Assembly: GCA_013153655.1 (NCBI GenBank)
Contig: JAADEB010000043.1
Coordinates: 1 to 14,471 of the forward strand
Source of the DNA: Chlorobiota bacterium
GTDB lineage: Bacteria > Bacteroidota > Bacteroidia > Flavobacteriales > Flavobacteriaceae
Direction: 5' to 3'
DNA: 14,471 nt
A program made the position numbers and the translations under genes. The notes under the pieces were generated by a model that was not told where the DNA came from, did no database searches, and was given only the letters and a program-made list of their open reading frames with translations. Of the stretch, positions 1 to 6,136 are shown one piece after another (the stretch's first letter is position 1; every line of letters starts with the position of its first letter).

Positions 1-100
1 CGATAATATTGACGGATGACCGATGACGGATGACCGGTGTATTTTCGAAACACGGGAAACGTTTTTTCTGTTAAATTGTGCAATCGTTAAATCGCCGTGT

Positions 101-140
101 CCGCCTCAGGCGGATTAAATCGGTTTGCGGCTTCGCCGCA
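101..140. repeat. Two adjacent perfect short palindromes
   Basis: Positions 101-113 are a perfect 6-bp stem with a one-base centre, and 126-140 are a perfect 6-bp stem with a TTC loop. They lie 12 bases apart. Both are GC-rich in an otherwise AT-rich stretch, and neither is followed by a T-run, so they do not look like terminators. They resemble the short palindromes scattered between genes in many bacterial genomes; that interpretation is inference. Confidence 0.6.
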
Positions 141-338
141 CTTTAACCTTTCATCTTTTGCCTTGTCCCTTTATTATTGGATATTGAATCGTTTTTGGAC
201 GGATGACCGGAGAATCCATTGCGAGCGGTACGAAGGGAAGCAAAGCAATCTCCGTCTTTAATGCCTGAGGTGGATATGTCGTCGCTGAGCTTACCTTGGA
301 ATGAAATACGATTGTCATTCTGATGACCGAAGGGAGTT

Positions 339-446
339 TGTCATTCCGACGACCAACGGGAGGAGGAATCTCTGTCCCACCGGGATTATTGATAATGGAG
401 ATTCCTCGTAACTCCTCCTGGCGTCGTCGCTTTCCCCGGAATGACA
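339..446. repeat. 108-bp imperfect inverted repeat (palindromic intergenic element)
   Basis: The ends are exact inverse complements (TGTCATTCCG at 339-348, CGGAATGACA at 437-446). Inside, GGAATCTC (365-372) pairs with GAGATTCC (398-405), with GGGAGGAG and CTCCTCC arms between. A transcript from either strand would fold into one long hairpin with internal bulges. It carries no ORF with coding character and no transposase. A partial related unit (gtcattctgatgaccgaagg) precedes it from 314. The layout fits an interspersed palindromic element or a minimal MITE-like repeat. I recall similar tgtcattccg-ended palindromes between genes in Bacteroidota, but that is memory, not a search. Confidence 0.7.
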
Positions 447-537
447 CATCCTAAATCCCAAGTCCCAAATCCTAAATCCGTATAAAAGAGATTTGTTCGT
501 CCTTTCCATTCCATATTATATTACTAAGTTAGGTAAC

Positions 538-567
538 AAAAAAGCGCCTTGCCCGGAAGCAAAGCGC
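538..567 (-). terminator. Intrinsic terminator of the outer-membrane barrel gene
   Basis: Read on the minus strand, a 9-bp stem (GCGCTTTGC against GCAAGGCGC, one G-U pair) with a six-base loop is followed at once by six T residues (538-543 as A on the plus strand). It lies 32 bases beyond the stop codon of the gene at 599-1201, as expected for a factor-independent terminator. Confidence 0.85.
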
Positions 568-598
568 CTGAATGCGTTTACGGGGAAACAAGCCCCGG

Positions 599-1201
599 TT
601 AGTTGAAATAGAAGGCCAAATCGATGGAAAGATGTCGCGGAATGGTACGGAATTCTTTGGCACTCATCACATCGGTCATACCCAGGTGGTAGCTCAATCC
701 CAGGTTGATATTGCCGAAGCCCACGTTGTATTCGGCACCGGCTCCGAAGATGAGCGAGGTTCCCAATTTATTAATTTGATCGTTGACAATCACATTACCG
801 GCTTTGGCCGAAACGTTGAAGTCCAGCGTGGCACCGAAGAAGCCCAGGATACGGATGTTGTCGGCCACTTCGTTGGTACGCATTTTCAAGGCCAGGGGAA
901 TTTCCACCGTGGTGATTTTCAGATCGCTGTAATCGGATTTGAAATTGCGTTGGTGGATCAGAATTCCGGAATGCAGGTAATAATTGGCAGCAAAACCGTA
1001 GTCGGCCCATAAGCCGCCTTTGAATCCGAGGCCGCCGCTGCGGAGCGAGTCGGCAATAACGTATTTACCGTCCACTTTTACCATGCTTTTGTTGAAATTA
1101 ATGGTCGGCGCCAGTGAAAGGCCGATACGGAAGTCCTGTGCATGGGTGGTCCCGAAGAAAAATCCCATGATTATGGCTGCCAGGAAAAGTTTCTTTTTCA
1201 T
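599..1201 (-). CDS. Outer-membrane beta-barrel protein, PorT-like superfamily
   Basis: A 200-aa protein. It starts with a signal peptide (MKKK, then a hydrophobic stretch to about residue 19, with THA-Q giving a likely signal peptidase I site after Ala21). The rest alternates hydrophobic and polar residues in beta strands, for example 'YYLHSGILIHQRNF' and 'VEIPLALKMRT', and ends in an aromatic residue plus Asn. This fits the eight-strand barrel family (OMP_b-brl_2 or PorT-like) common in Bacteroidota. Such proteins sit in the outer membrane; the substrate or partner is unknown, and nothing shows this one is PorT itself. The gene stands alone, divergent from xerD, with its own terminator at 538-567. 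A TAATTTTA at 1230-1237 (minus strand), with TTG 20 bases upstream, may be its promoter, one base off the TAnnTTTG consensus. The plus-strand frame at 572-1012 is a shadow. Confidence 0.85.
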   Translation of the reverse strand: MKKKLFLAAIIMGFFFGTTHAQDFRIGLSLAPTINFNKSMVKVDGKYVIADSLRSGGLGFKGGLWADYGFAANYYLHSGILIHQRNFKSDYSDLKITTVEIPLALKMRTNEVADNIRILGFFGATLDFNVSAKAGNVIVNDQINKLGTSLIFGAGAEYNVGFGNINLGLSYHLGMTDVMSAKEFRTIPRHLSIDLAFYFN

Positions 1202-1322
1202 AGTTGTCTTGTTTTGATTAATTTTGGTATAAAATTAAAGTGAAACTTCGAACTTTCCAAGATTTTTCGATAAATGACTATTTTGGCATGATAAATACTC
1301 GTTTTGGTCAAATAAATCGCTA

Positions 1323-2240
1323 TTGAGTAATCCACTCTCACATATCATTTCCGAATATTATAACTATCTGCGTTGGGAGAAAAACCTGGCCGCCCGGTCG
1401 GTGGAGGCCTATCGGCGGGATTTGCGTTCGTTCTTACAATTCTTGGAGGAACGTTTGGGAAGGGAGCCCGTTTTGGCGGATTTGACCAAGGAAAATTTGA
1501 AGGAATTTATCTATGAAGTATCCGGCCTGTTGAGTCCCCGCTCGCAAGCACGCCTGTTGTCGGGATTGCGCAATTTTTTCGGCTATTTGGTTTTGGAAAA
1601 TCATCTGGACCATAACCCCGCCGATTGGGTGGAATCGCCCAAATTGGACAAAAAAATTCCCCGTGTATTGACCCTGGACGAAATCGACCGTATCATATCG
1701 GTTATTGATCTTTCCACGCCCGAAGGCGAGCGCAACCGCGCCATGATCGAACTCATGTACGGTGGCGGTTTGCGGGTATCGGAAACCGTGAATCTGCGGC
1801 TGGGGGATTTGTATTTCGACGAAGGTTTTATCCGGGTAGAAGGCAAAGGCGGCAAACACCGTTTTGTGCCGTTGAGCGATTATACGCGCAAAATTTTGGA
1901 GCGTTATATTCGGTATGTCAGGTCGAAAATCCGTCCCAAAAAGGAAGCCGAAAACATCCTTTTTCTCAATCGACGCGGCGGCCGCCTTACGCGTAACATG
2001 GTGTTTATTTTTCTTAAAAATTATGCACGTGCCGCCGGAATCGAAAAAAACATCAGTCCCCACACCCTTCGCCACAGTTTTGCCACCCATTTGCTGGAAA
2101 ACGGCGCCGACCTGAGGAGCATCCAATTGTTACTGGGTCATGAAAACATTACCACCACCGAAATCTATCTGCACACTTCGGCCAAGCAAATCAAGGAGGC
2201 CTTGCAACAATACCATCCCAGAGGTAAGGACCGGAAGTAA
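1323..2240 (+). CDS. xerD: Site-specific tyrosine recombinase, XerD type
   Basis: A 305-aa protein, normal length for XerC/XerD, which resolve chromosome dimers at dif by strand exchange near the septum. The N-terminal core-binding domain covers about residues 5-90 and the catalytic domain about 110-290. All active-site residues are visible: Arg151 (GGGLRVSE), Lys175 (GKGGKHR), His247 and Arg250 (HTLRHSFATHLL), His273 (LLGHENITTTE) and the nucleophile Tyr282. The C-terminus ends in QYHPR, as in XerD. The start is TTG at 1323; no in-frame ATG is available before residue 141, and the N-terminus (ISEYYNYLRWEKNLAARSVEAYRRDL) lines up with the family, so TTG is the best choice. There is no evident Shine-Dalgarno site. 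It converges on the YeeE gene with a 31-bp gap and no obvious terminator. With no cargo genes or att sites nearby, a housekeeping Xer is more likely than a mobile-element integrase. Confidence 0.93.
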   Translation: MSNPLSHIISEYYNYLRWEKNLAARSVEAYRRDLRSFLQFLEERLGREPVLADLTKENLKEFIYEVSGLLSPRSQARLLSGLRNFFGYLVLENHLDHNPADWVESPKLDKKIPRVLTLDEIDRIISVIDLSTPEGERNRAMIELMYGGGLRVSETVNLRLGDLYFDEGFIRVEGKGGKHRFVPLSDYTRKILERYIRYVRSKIRPKKEAENILFLNRRGGRLTRNMVFIFLKNYARAAGIEKNISPHTLRHSFATHLLENGADLRSIQLLLGHENITTTEIYLHTSAKQIKEALQQYHPRGKDRK

Positions 2241-2271
2241 GGACCGGTAAACGAGTTTATTTAATCCCCAC

Positions 2272-3876
2272 TCAATCCTTCACCCGATCTTCCGGCGGAA
2301 CCGGCCGGGGTGCATCCACACCGTTGACCTTGCCGTCATGGGCCGCCGCTTCGCGATCGATATACATTTGGGCTTCTTCGGTACTGTGATGTATCAAATG
2401 GTCAGGCAAAAGTCCCGTATTGCGTGTGCCTTTTCGAATTAACCATACCAGAAAAGCGGCAATCAGCAACCACCACAAAAAAAGGATAAATTGCTGAACA
2501 TGCACATTATCCGAAAACAATTCATAAACTTTGTATTTGTCGGTCCACGCACCGTTTTTTCCTGCCAGTACGGTGGATTGAAGAAAGTGTTTGTGTTGTT
2601 TGTAATATAACGTAAAAGGCAAATAACCCACGGCAAAACCTATAAAACCTATCCAAGTGTTCAGATACCCCATTCCCAGGCGCATATAGGAACGTATTTC
2701 GCAACCGATAAGAAGGACGGCTCCCATACCCAAGAGCAGGCCGCCTATAAAGTTTCCATAAGTAAGCGAATATTTAACCTTTCCGGAAAAGGCGGGTGGA
2801 ACATCCCAAATCACCCAAGCCAGAAGTATAAAACCCAACATCACGATCCAATGGGTGGCAATACCGATAAGGGGAGCATAACTTCGCATAAGGGTGCGCG
2901 TGATACGGGGTACACCCATCCGGGCAAACTTGGCATCATGACGGGTCATATCCCCGGCCGTTTCGCCGCTTATCAAGGCACATTCGGTTCCGAAACCGCT
3001 TTTGGCCAATCCTATACCGCCCACAATTCCGCCCAATAAGGTAAGAATAACATAAAATGCACCTTTGTGAGCAATCGATTTATTGAACGGAATCACTTTG
3101 TCACCCTTGATGTGGGCCGCATATTCCGGAGCAAACAAACCGCCATAGAGGGCCACGGCCACAAAAAGCAACAAAAACACCAAGCCCGTCCAATAAGCCA
3201 AACGTTTGCGCGGATTGTAACCGGGGCGGTAGGTGGCTTGATCACCCGGATCGGCTTGCCGGACATAAGCCAAAGTTTCCTGATGCTTGAAATAACCGGC
3301 CAAACGCCATTTGGCCATCAGCCAAAAACCCAACAAACCTCCGATTCCCATAAAAACAACGGTAACCAACGAATGGATATTCATCATCGGAAGGCCACCC
3401 ATCAAGTGATTCAACGTACAACCTCCGGCCAAGCGGGTTCCGTAACTGAACAACACACCTCCCAGGAATGAAACCGCCAACAGGCGCGTACCGTAATAAG
3501 CCCATGTACGGCTTTCGCGTTCCATACGGCTCACCAGCCATCCGCCGATGATCATTCCCACAATGGGCCAACCGATTCCCGGCACAAAAGCACCGGATGC
3601 GGAGGGTAATATTTTTTTCACGCCATCCAGGGTGATTTCTCCGTAGGTTCCGTAAATTTCGGTACGAAATCCGAAAAGGTAATTGAAAAATACTTCCAAA
3701 CCCCGAAACATTTTACCCAAATCCGTAGTAACCGTAATGGGTTTCAGATGCGGTGATTTGCCGTGTTGTAGGGCATTTATCCAAAGCCCTGTCATGTAAA
3801 TGACCTGAGCCAAACCGAAAGCAATACCGGCATATACAAATGACCATTGCGAACGAATCAACTTCCTTATATTCAT
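2272..3876 (-). CDS. YeeE/YedE family membrane transporter (sulfur-compound uptake)
   Basis: A 534-aa polytopic membrane protein with two Sulf_transp-type halves. The first half is around residues 95-190 with SYGTRLAGGCTLNHLMGG (Cys153). The second is around 275-420 with SGFGTECALISGE (Cys299) and IGCEIRSYMRLGMGYLNTW (Cys392). Family knowledge: YeeE/TsuA proteins move thiosulfate across the inner membrane using conserved cysteines in such Gly-Cys motifs; other members are linked to selenium or other sulfur species. The three cysteines here are the right kind of residue, but the substrate is inferred. Additional helices lie at about 12-34 and 460-480, and a hydrophilic cytosolic-type tail (482-534) makes it longer than single YeeE proteins. 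It is the second gene after the porin, 27 bp away, so the two probably form an operon. AGGA shortly before the ATG may serve as a weak ribosome site. Confidence 0.88.
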   Translation of the reverse strand: MNIRKLIRSQWSFVYAGIAFGLAQVIYMTGLWINALQHGKSPHLKPITVTTDLGKMFRGLEVFFNYLFGFRTEIYGTYGEITLDGVKKILPSASGAFVPGIGWPIVGMIIGGWLVSRMERESRTWAYYGTRLLAVSFLGGVLFSYGTRLAGGCTLNHLMGGLPMMNIHSLVTVVFMGIGGLLGFWLMAKWRLAGYFKHQETLAYVRQADPGDQATYRPGYNPRKRLAYWTGLVFLLLFVAVALYGGLFAPEYAAHIKGDKVIPFNKSIAHKGAFYVILTLLGGIVGGIGLAKSGFGTECALISGETAGDMTRHDAKFARMGVPRITRTLMRSYAPLIGIATHWIVMLGFILLAWVIWDVPPAFSGKVKYSLTYGNFIGGLLLGMGAVLLIGCEIRSYMRLGMGYLNTWIGFIGFAVGYLPFTLYYKQHKHFLQSTVLAGKNGAWTDKYKVYELFSDNVHVQQFILFLWWLLIAAFLVWLIRKGTRNTGLLPDHLIHHSTEEAQMYIDREAAAHDGKVNGVDAPRPVPPEDRVKD

Positions 3877-3903
3877 TTTTCCTGCCTTTTTAATTTCAAT
3901 TCA

Positions 3904-5016
3904 TCAAAAATCCAATTGGAAACGGATTAAATGACCTTGCATCCGTCCGGGATCGTCGTCGTGGGTGAGGATATAGTTATACATAATACGAACCCGGCCG
4001 GTCAGGTACCAGTTAAGTCCCACGGACCAATTGGCCAGGCGTCCCGGCATGCCCGAATTGGCGTCCAATACGTCGCGGCTCATATCCATTTCGGAATAAC
4101 GCAATACCAATTCCCATGCTCCTTTTCCGCGGCGGCCTACGGGATGCAAAGGTTTTACCCGGCCGAACCCACCGTGTTTGTAATGGCGGTGTTCACCCGT
4201 CAGAAACATGCCGAGCATCAGGTAATAACCCGTTACCCGGTAATCCTTATTAACTTCATTGGTGATATTTTGCTCCTTATACTCGCCTTGAAGGCTGATA
4301 TTATCAAACAGGACGGCCATTTCCGCACCACGTTCGTAACGGCGGGTGGCGCCGGGAAAAGTGTAATGAAATTTTTCGCCCATATGATTTTCGGCACGGA
4401 AACGCAGATCGGCGGGGGGACGCGAAGCTCCGTTAAGCCCCAGATGAAGGACGTATTTCCCGCGTTTTTTGTAATAAGGAACCATGTATATCCTTCCAAC
4501 GGCATTAAGGCCTTTTTCCAAATGCTTGTCCACAAAACCCTCGCCGTTGGTCCCTTTATTGGTCAAGGCAAGTTGGAAGCCGCCGCGGCCATCGTATAGA
4601 CCGTAATAGGCATAATGCAAGCCGGCTCCCCAACGAAAATTCTGCAAAGCCGAAAGCATGGGTCGTTCCAAAAAGCTAATGTATTTGCTACTTGTACTCA
4701 TGGCCAATCCCGTGGGTTCGGCCTTGGCTCCTACGGCTATTTCCCCCCAACGTTTGGATTTGTAGCGAATAAACATGTCGCGAAACCCTATCCGGGCATG
4801 GGCCAAGTTTATTTCCACCTTATAGTCAAAACCATGGTCCAGTTTTCCGGCGGCCGAAAGATGAACGCGCCGGAATTCGTTGCCTATGGTCCATGCCGTG
4901 TCGTGCCGGCCTTTCAAAGCTTCGATGTCATATTGAATACGGCCGTTAATTTTAACGTTTTGCGCACTTAGAAAGGACCATGAAATCCCTAAAACAATGA
5001 AAATAATACGTTTCAT
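3904..5016 (-). CDS. Outer-membrane porin, OprO/OprP (Porin_O_P) family
   Basis: With the start at the ATG at 5016 the protein has 370 aa. I prefer this start over the ATG at 5037 because it begins directly with a signal peptide (MKRIIFIVLG, then LSA-Q with cleavage after Ala18). Family features in order: GRIQYD near the mature N-terminus, EFRRVHLSAAGKLDHGFDYKVE, then IAVGAKAEPTGLAMSTSSKYISFLERP, which matches the 'vGqfkePf..ltSs..FmERs' block of OprO/P porins. The protein ends in QLDF, with a terminal Phe typical of outer-membrane barrels. OprO/P porins are trimeric channels, often for phosphate or polyphosphate, but in Bacteroidota the specificity is rarely known. Being paired with YeeE suggests passage of a sulfur oxyanion; this is inference. 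A TATCTTTTG on the minus strand at 5035-5043 may be a promoter, with one base more than TAnnTTTG allows. Confidence 0.88.
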   Translation of the reverse strand: MKRIIFIVLGISWSFLSAQNVKINGRIQYDIEALKGRHDTAWTIGNEFRRVHLSAAGKLDHGFDYKVEINLAHARIGFRDMFIRYKSKRWGEIAVGAKAEPTGLAMSTSSKYISFLERPMLSALQNFRWGAGLHYAYYGLYDGRGGFQLALTNKGTNGEGFVDKHLEKGLNAVGRIYMVPYYKKRGKYVLHLGLNGASRPPADLRFRAENHMGEKFHYTFPGATRRYERGAEMAVLFDNISLQGEYKEQNITNEVNKDYRVTGYYLMLGMFLTGEHRHYKHGGFGRVKPLHPVGRRGKGAWELVLRYSEMDMSRDVLDANSGMPGRLANWSVGLNWYLTGRVRIMYNYILTHDDDPGRMQGHLIRFQLDF

Positions 5017-5160
5017 CACCGGATTTTTATGGCACAAAAGATATGAAATTTATTCCGGCTCGAAGCTAACCGGTAATGGTTTTCTTAAAAACATAGCATT
5101 TACTAAAATTCATATCAACACAACAAATGAAATAACCGGGACAAAAACAAAAACCTTTCT

Positions 5161-5538
5161 TTATATATCCCGCACCAAGTACACCGCCGACCAAATCTCG
5201 AAAACCAAAAAAATAAAATACATGCCTACCAGGTCCGCCACAAACCACAAATGGCCGCGGTAACCGTAATGTTTTTGCAAGTAAAGCACCAGACTTCCTA
5301 CCAGAATAATTTTGACAATTCCTCCGCCGAGGAACACAAAGCCCGCCTTGGCCGGATGCCGCCGCCGGACCAAAATCACCGCCACCCATAGCAACAACTG
5401 CATGGCGAGCATAAAACCGAAAAGCATGTCGGGATGAAGGGGAAAATCTTGCAGATGCGGCCGGAGCGCATAATGGAAAGCATAGGCCGTGAGGGCAGCC
5501 GCCAGGTTGAGCAGCGTTATTCGTTTTGCCGGTTCCAT
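5161..5538 (-). CDS. Small four-helix membrane protein, AtpI-like (resembles DUF6168)
   Basis: The ATG at 5538 gives a 125-aa protein (MEPAKRITLLNL). A longer reading to 5607 would lie inside the preceding gene and has no hydrophobic character. Four hydrophobic segments are visible: near the N-terminus (LLNLAAALTAYAF), then MLFGFMLAMQLLLWVAVILV, then FVFLGGGIVKIILVGSLVLY with a buried Lys, and finally LVGMYFIFLVFEIWSAVYLV. This is the size and layout of the protein that in many Bacteroidota sits between AtpZ and the F0 subunit a gene and resembles AtpI, which helps assemble the c-ring. The function is inferred from position and topology. Its start overlaps the end of the upstream gene by 22 bp, suggesting translational coupling. 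No atpB follows; the next gene is a porin after 144 bp. Confidence 0.72.
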   Translation of the reverse strand: MEPAKRITLLNLAAALTAYAFHYALRPHLQDFPLHPDMLFGFMLAMQLLLWVAVILVRRRHPAKAGFVFLGGGIVKIILVGSLVLYLQKHYGYRGHLWFVADLVGMYFIFLVFEIWSAVYLVRDI

Positions 5539-5738
5539 CGGTTCACTTGTCGGATAATGCGGTAGATGGCCAGAAACACACCGGCCAGGCTCAGGAAGGC
5601 GGTCCACCAGGGTGTTTCGTTGCCGTAATGCAAATCGAGGCGATGACCGGCATAGGCAAACAAACCGATAATGGCGGCCATTTCAATGCCGGCGGATGAG
5701 AAATAAATCAGGGTGTGATGGAGCCTGCGCTTGGGCAT
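5517..5738 (-). CDS. AtpZ/AtpI family protein
   Basis: A 73-aa protein with two membrane helices (about residues 9-29 and 43-62). The segment FAYAGHRLDLHYGNETPWWTAF, followed by LAGVFLAIYRIIRQV, matches the AtpZ/AtpI pattern 'G..lG..LD..fgt.pwfti.gl.lG...g.y.lir'. Family knowledge: these small inner-membrane proteins are encoded beside ATP synthase operons and are proposed to aid c-ring assembly or Mg/Ca transport. The ATG overlaps the stop codon of the bactofilin by one base (TAATG), so translation is probably coupled. The order bactofilin, AtpZ, AtpI-like is familiar in Bacteroidota, usually followed by the F0 genes, which are absent here. Confidence 0.82.
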   Translation of the reverse strand: MPKRRLHHTLIYFSSAGIEMAAIIGLFAYAGHRLDLHYGNETPWWTAFLSLAGVFLAIYRIIRQVNRWNRQNE

Positions 5739-6136
5739 TATTTGGCGGTTGCTTTGGCCGTAGGAGCAGTTTTGGTTTCCATTTCGCAGGTGGCGTTGAA
5801 CACGGCACCGGGTTCAATGGCCAATTTTTTGGTTTTCACGTTCCCTTCGATGCGGGCACTCTTTTTGATGCTTAGCAAATCGTCCACCACCAAATCTCCG
5901 GACACAGTACCTTGAATCTCGGCATTTCCCACCTTGATGGTGCCGGTCAATTTACCTTTTTCGCCTACTACGAGTTTGCCGGAAGTGATCAGGGTGCCTT
6001 CAAACTCACCGTCCACCCGGAAGTCTTCTTGGGAATGGATTTCGCCTTGTATTTTGGTTGTTTGACCGAACCGGTTCGGTTGTTTGGACCCTGCTGCGTT
6101 GCCGGATGTCTTTTTGCTTTCTTTGTTCGAGAACAT
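5738..6136 (-). CDS. Bactofilin (polymer-forming cytoskeletal protein)
   Basis: A 132-aa protein. A polar N-terminal tail (residues 1-25) is followed by the bactofilin beta-helix (about 26-115), built from short repeating strands such as TKIQGEI, DFRVDGEFEGTL, KLVVGEKGKLTGTI, AEIQGTVSGDLVV and ARIEGNVKTKKLAI, then EPGAVFNATCEM and a low-complexity Thr/Ala/Lys tail. Bactofilins polymerise without nucleotide and act as membrane-associated scaffolds for envelope growth and localised machinery. The start MFSNKESKK is typical for Bacteroidota bactofilins. Its first 131 bases are also read in another frame as the tail of the upstream PorW gene. It is coupled downstream to the AtpZ-like gene by TAATG. 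Confidence 0.92.
   Translation of the reverse strand: MFSNKESKKTSGNAAGSKQPNRFGQTTKIQGEIHSQEDFRVDGEFEGTLITSGKLVVGEKGKLTGTIKVGNAEIQGTVSGDLVVDDLLSIKKSARIEGNVKTKKLAIEPGAVFNATCEMETKTAPTAKATAK

Larger units (their letters stand above)
1..598. other. Gene-free intergenic tract rich in short repeats and palindromes
   Basis: I see no credible gene here; the two minus-strand open frames in it read through palindromic repeat sequence and have no family features. Visible in the sequence: a 12-13 bp direct repeat (gacggatgaccg) at 11-22, 25-37 and 198-210; perfect palindromes at 101-113 (CCGCCT-C-AGGCGG) and 126-140 (TGCGGC-TTC-GCCGCA); a long imperfect inverted repeat at 339-446; an array of aaatccca-type repeats at 449-479; and the terminator of the next gene at 538-567. 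The element at 70-94 matches 11893-11917 in 22 of 25 positions, so this tract and the block at 11842-12602 draw on the same repeat families. The tract may be the inner part of a longer intergenic region that starts before the window. Confidence 0.75.

Noticed and set aside
151..509. Two minus-strand frames of 98 and 64 codons
   Set aside because: They run across the palindromic repeat at 339-446 and have no coding features.
1434..2126. 230-codon minus-strand open frame opposite xerD
   Set aside because: xerD has a complete active site; the antisense frame has no family features.
1323..2240. xerD as integrase of a mobile element
   Set aside because: Length and C-terminus fit housekeeping XerD, and no tRNA, att repeat or cargo gene is next to it.
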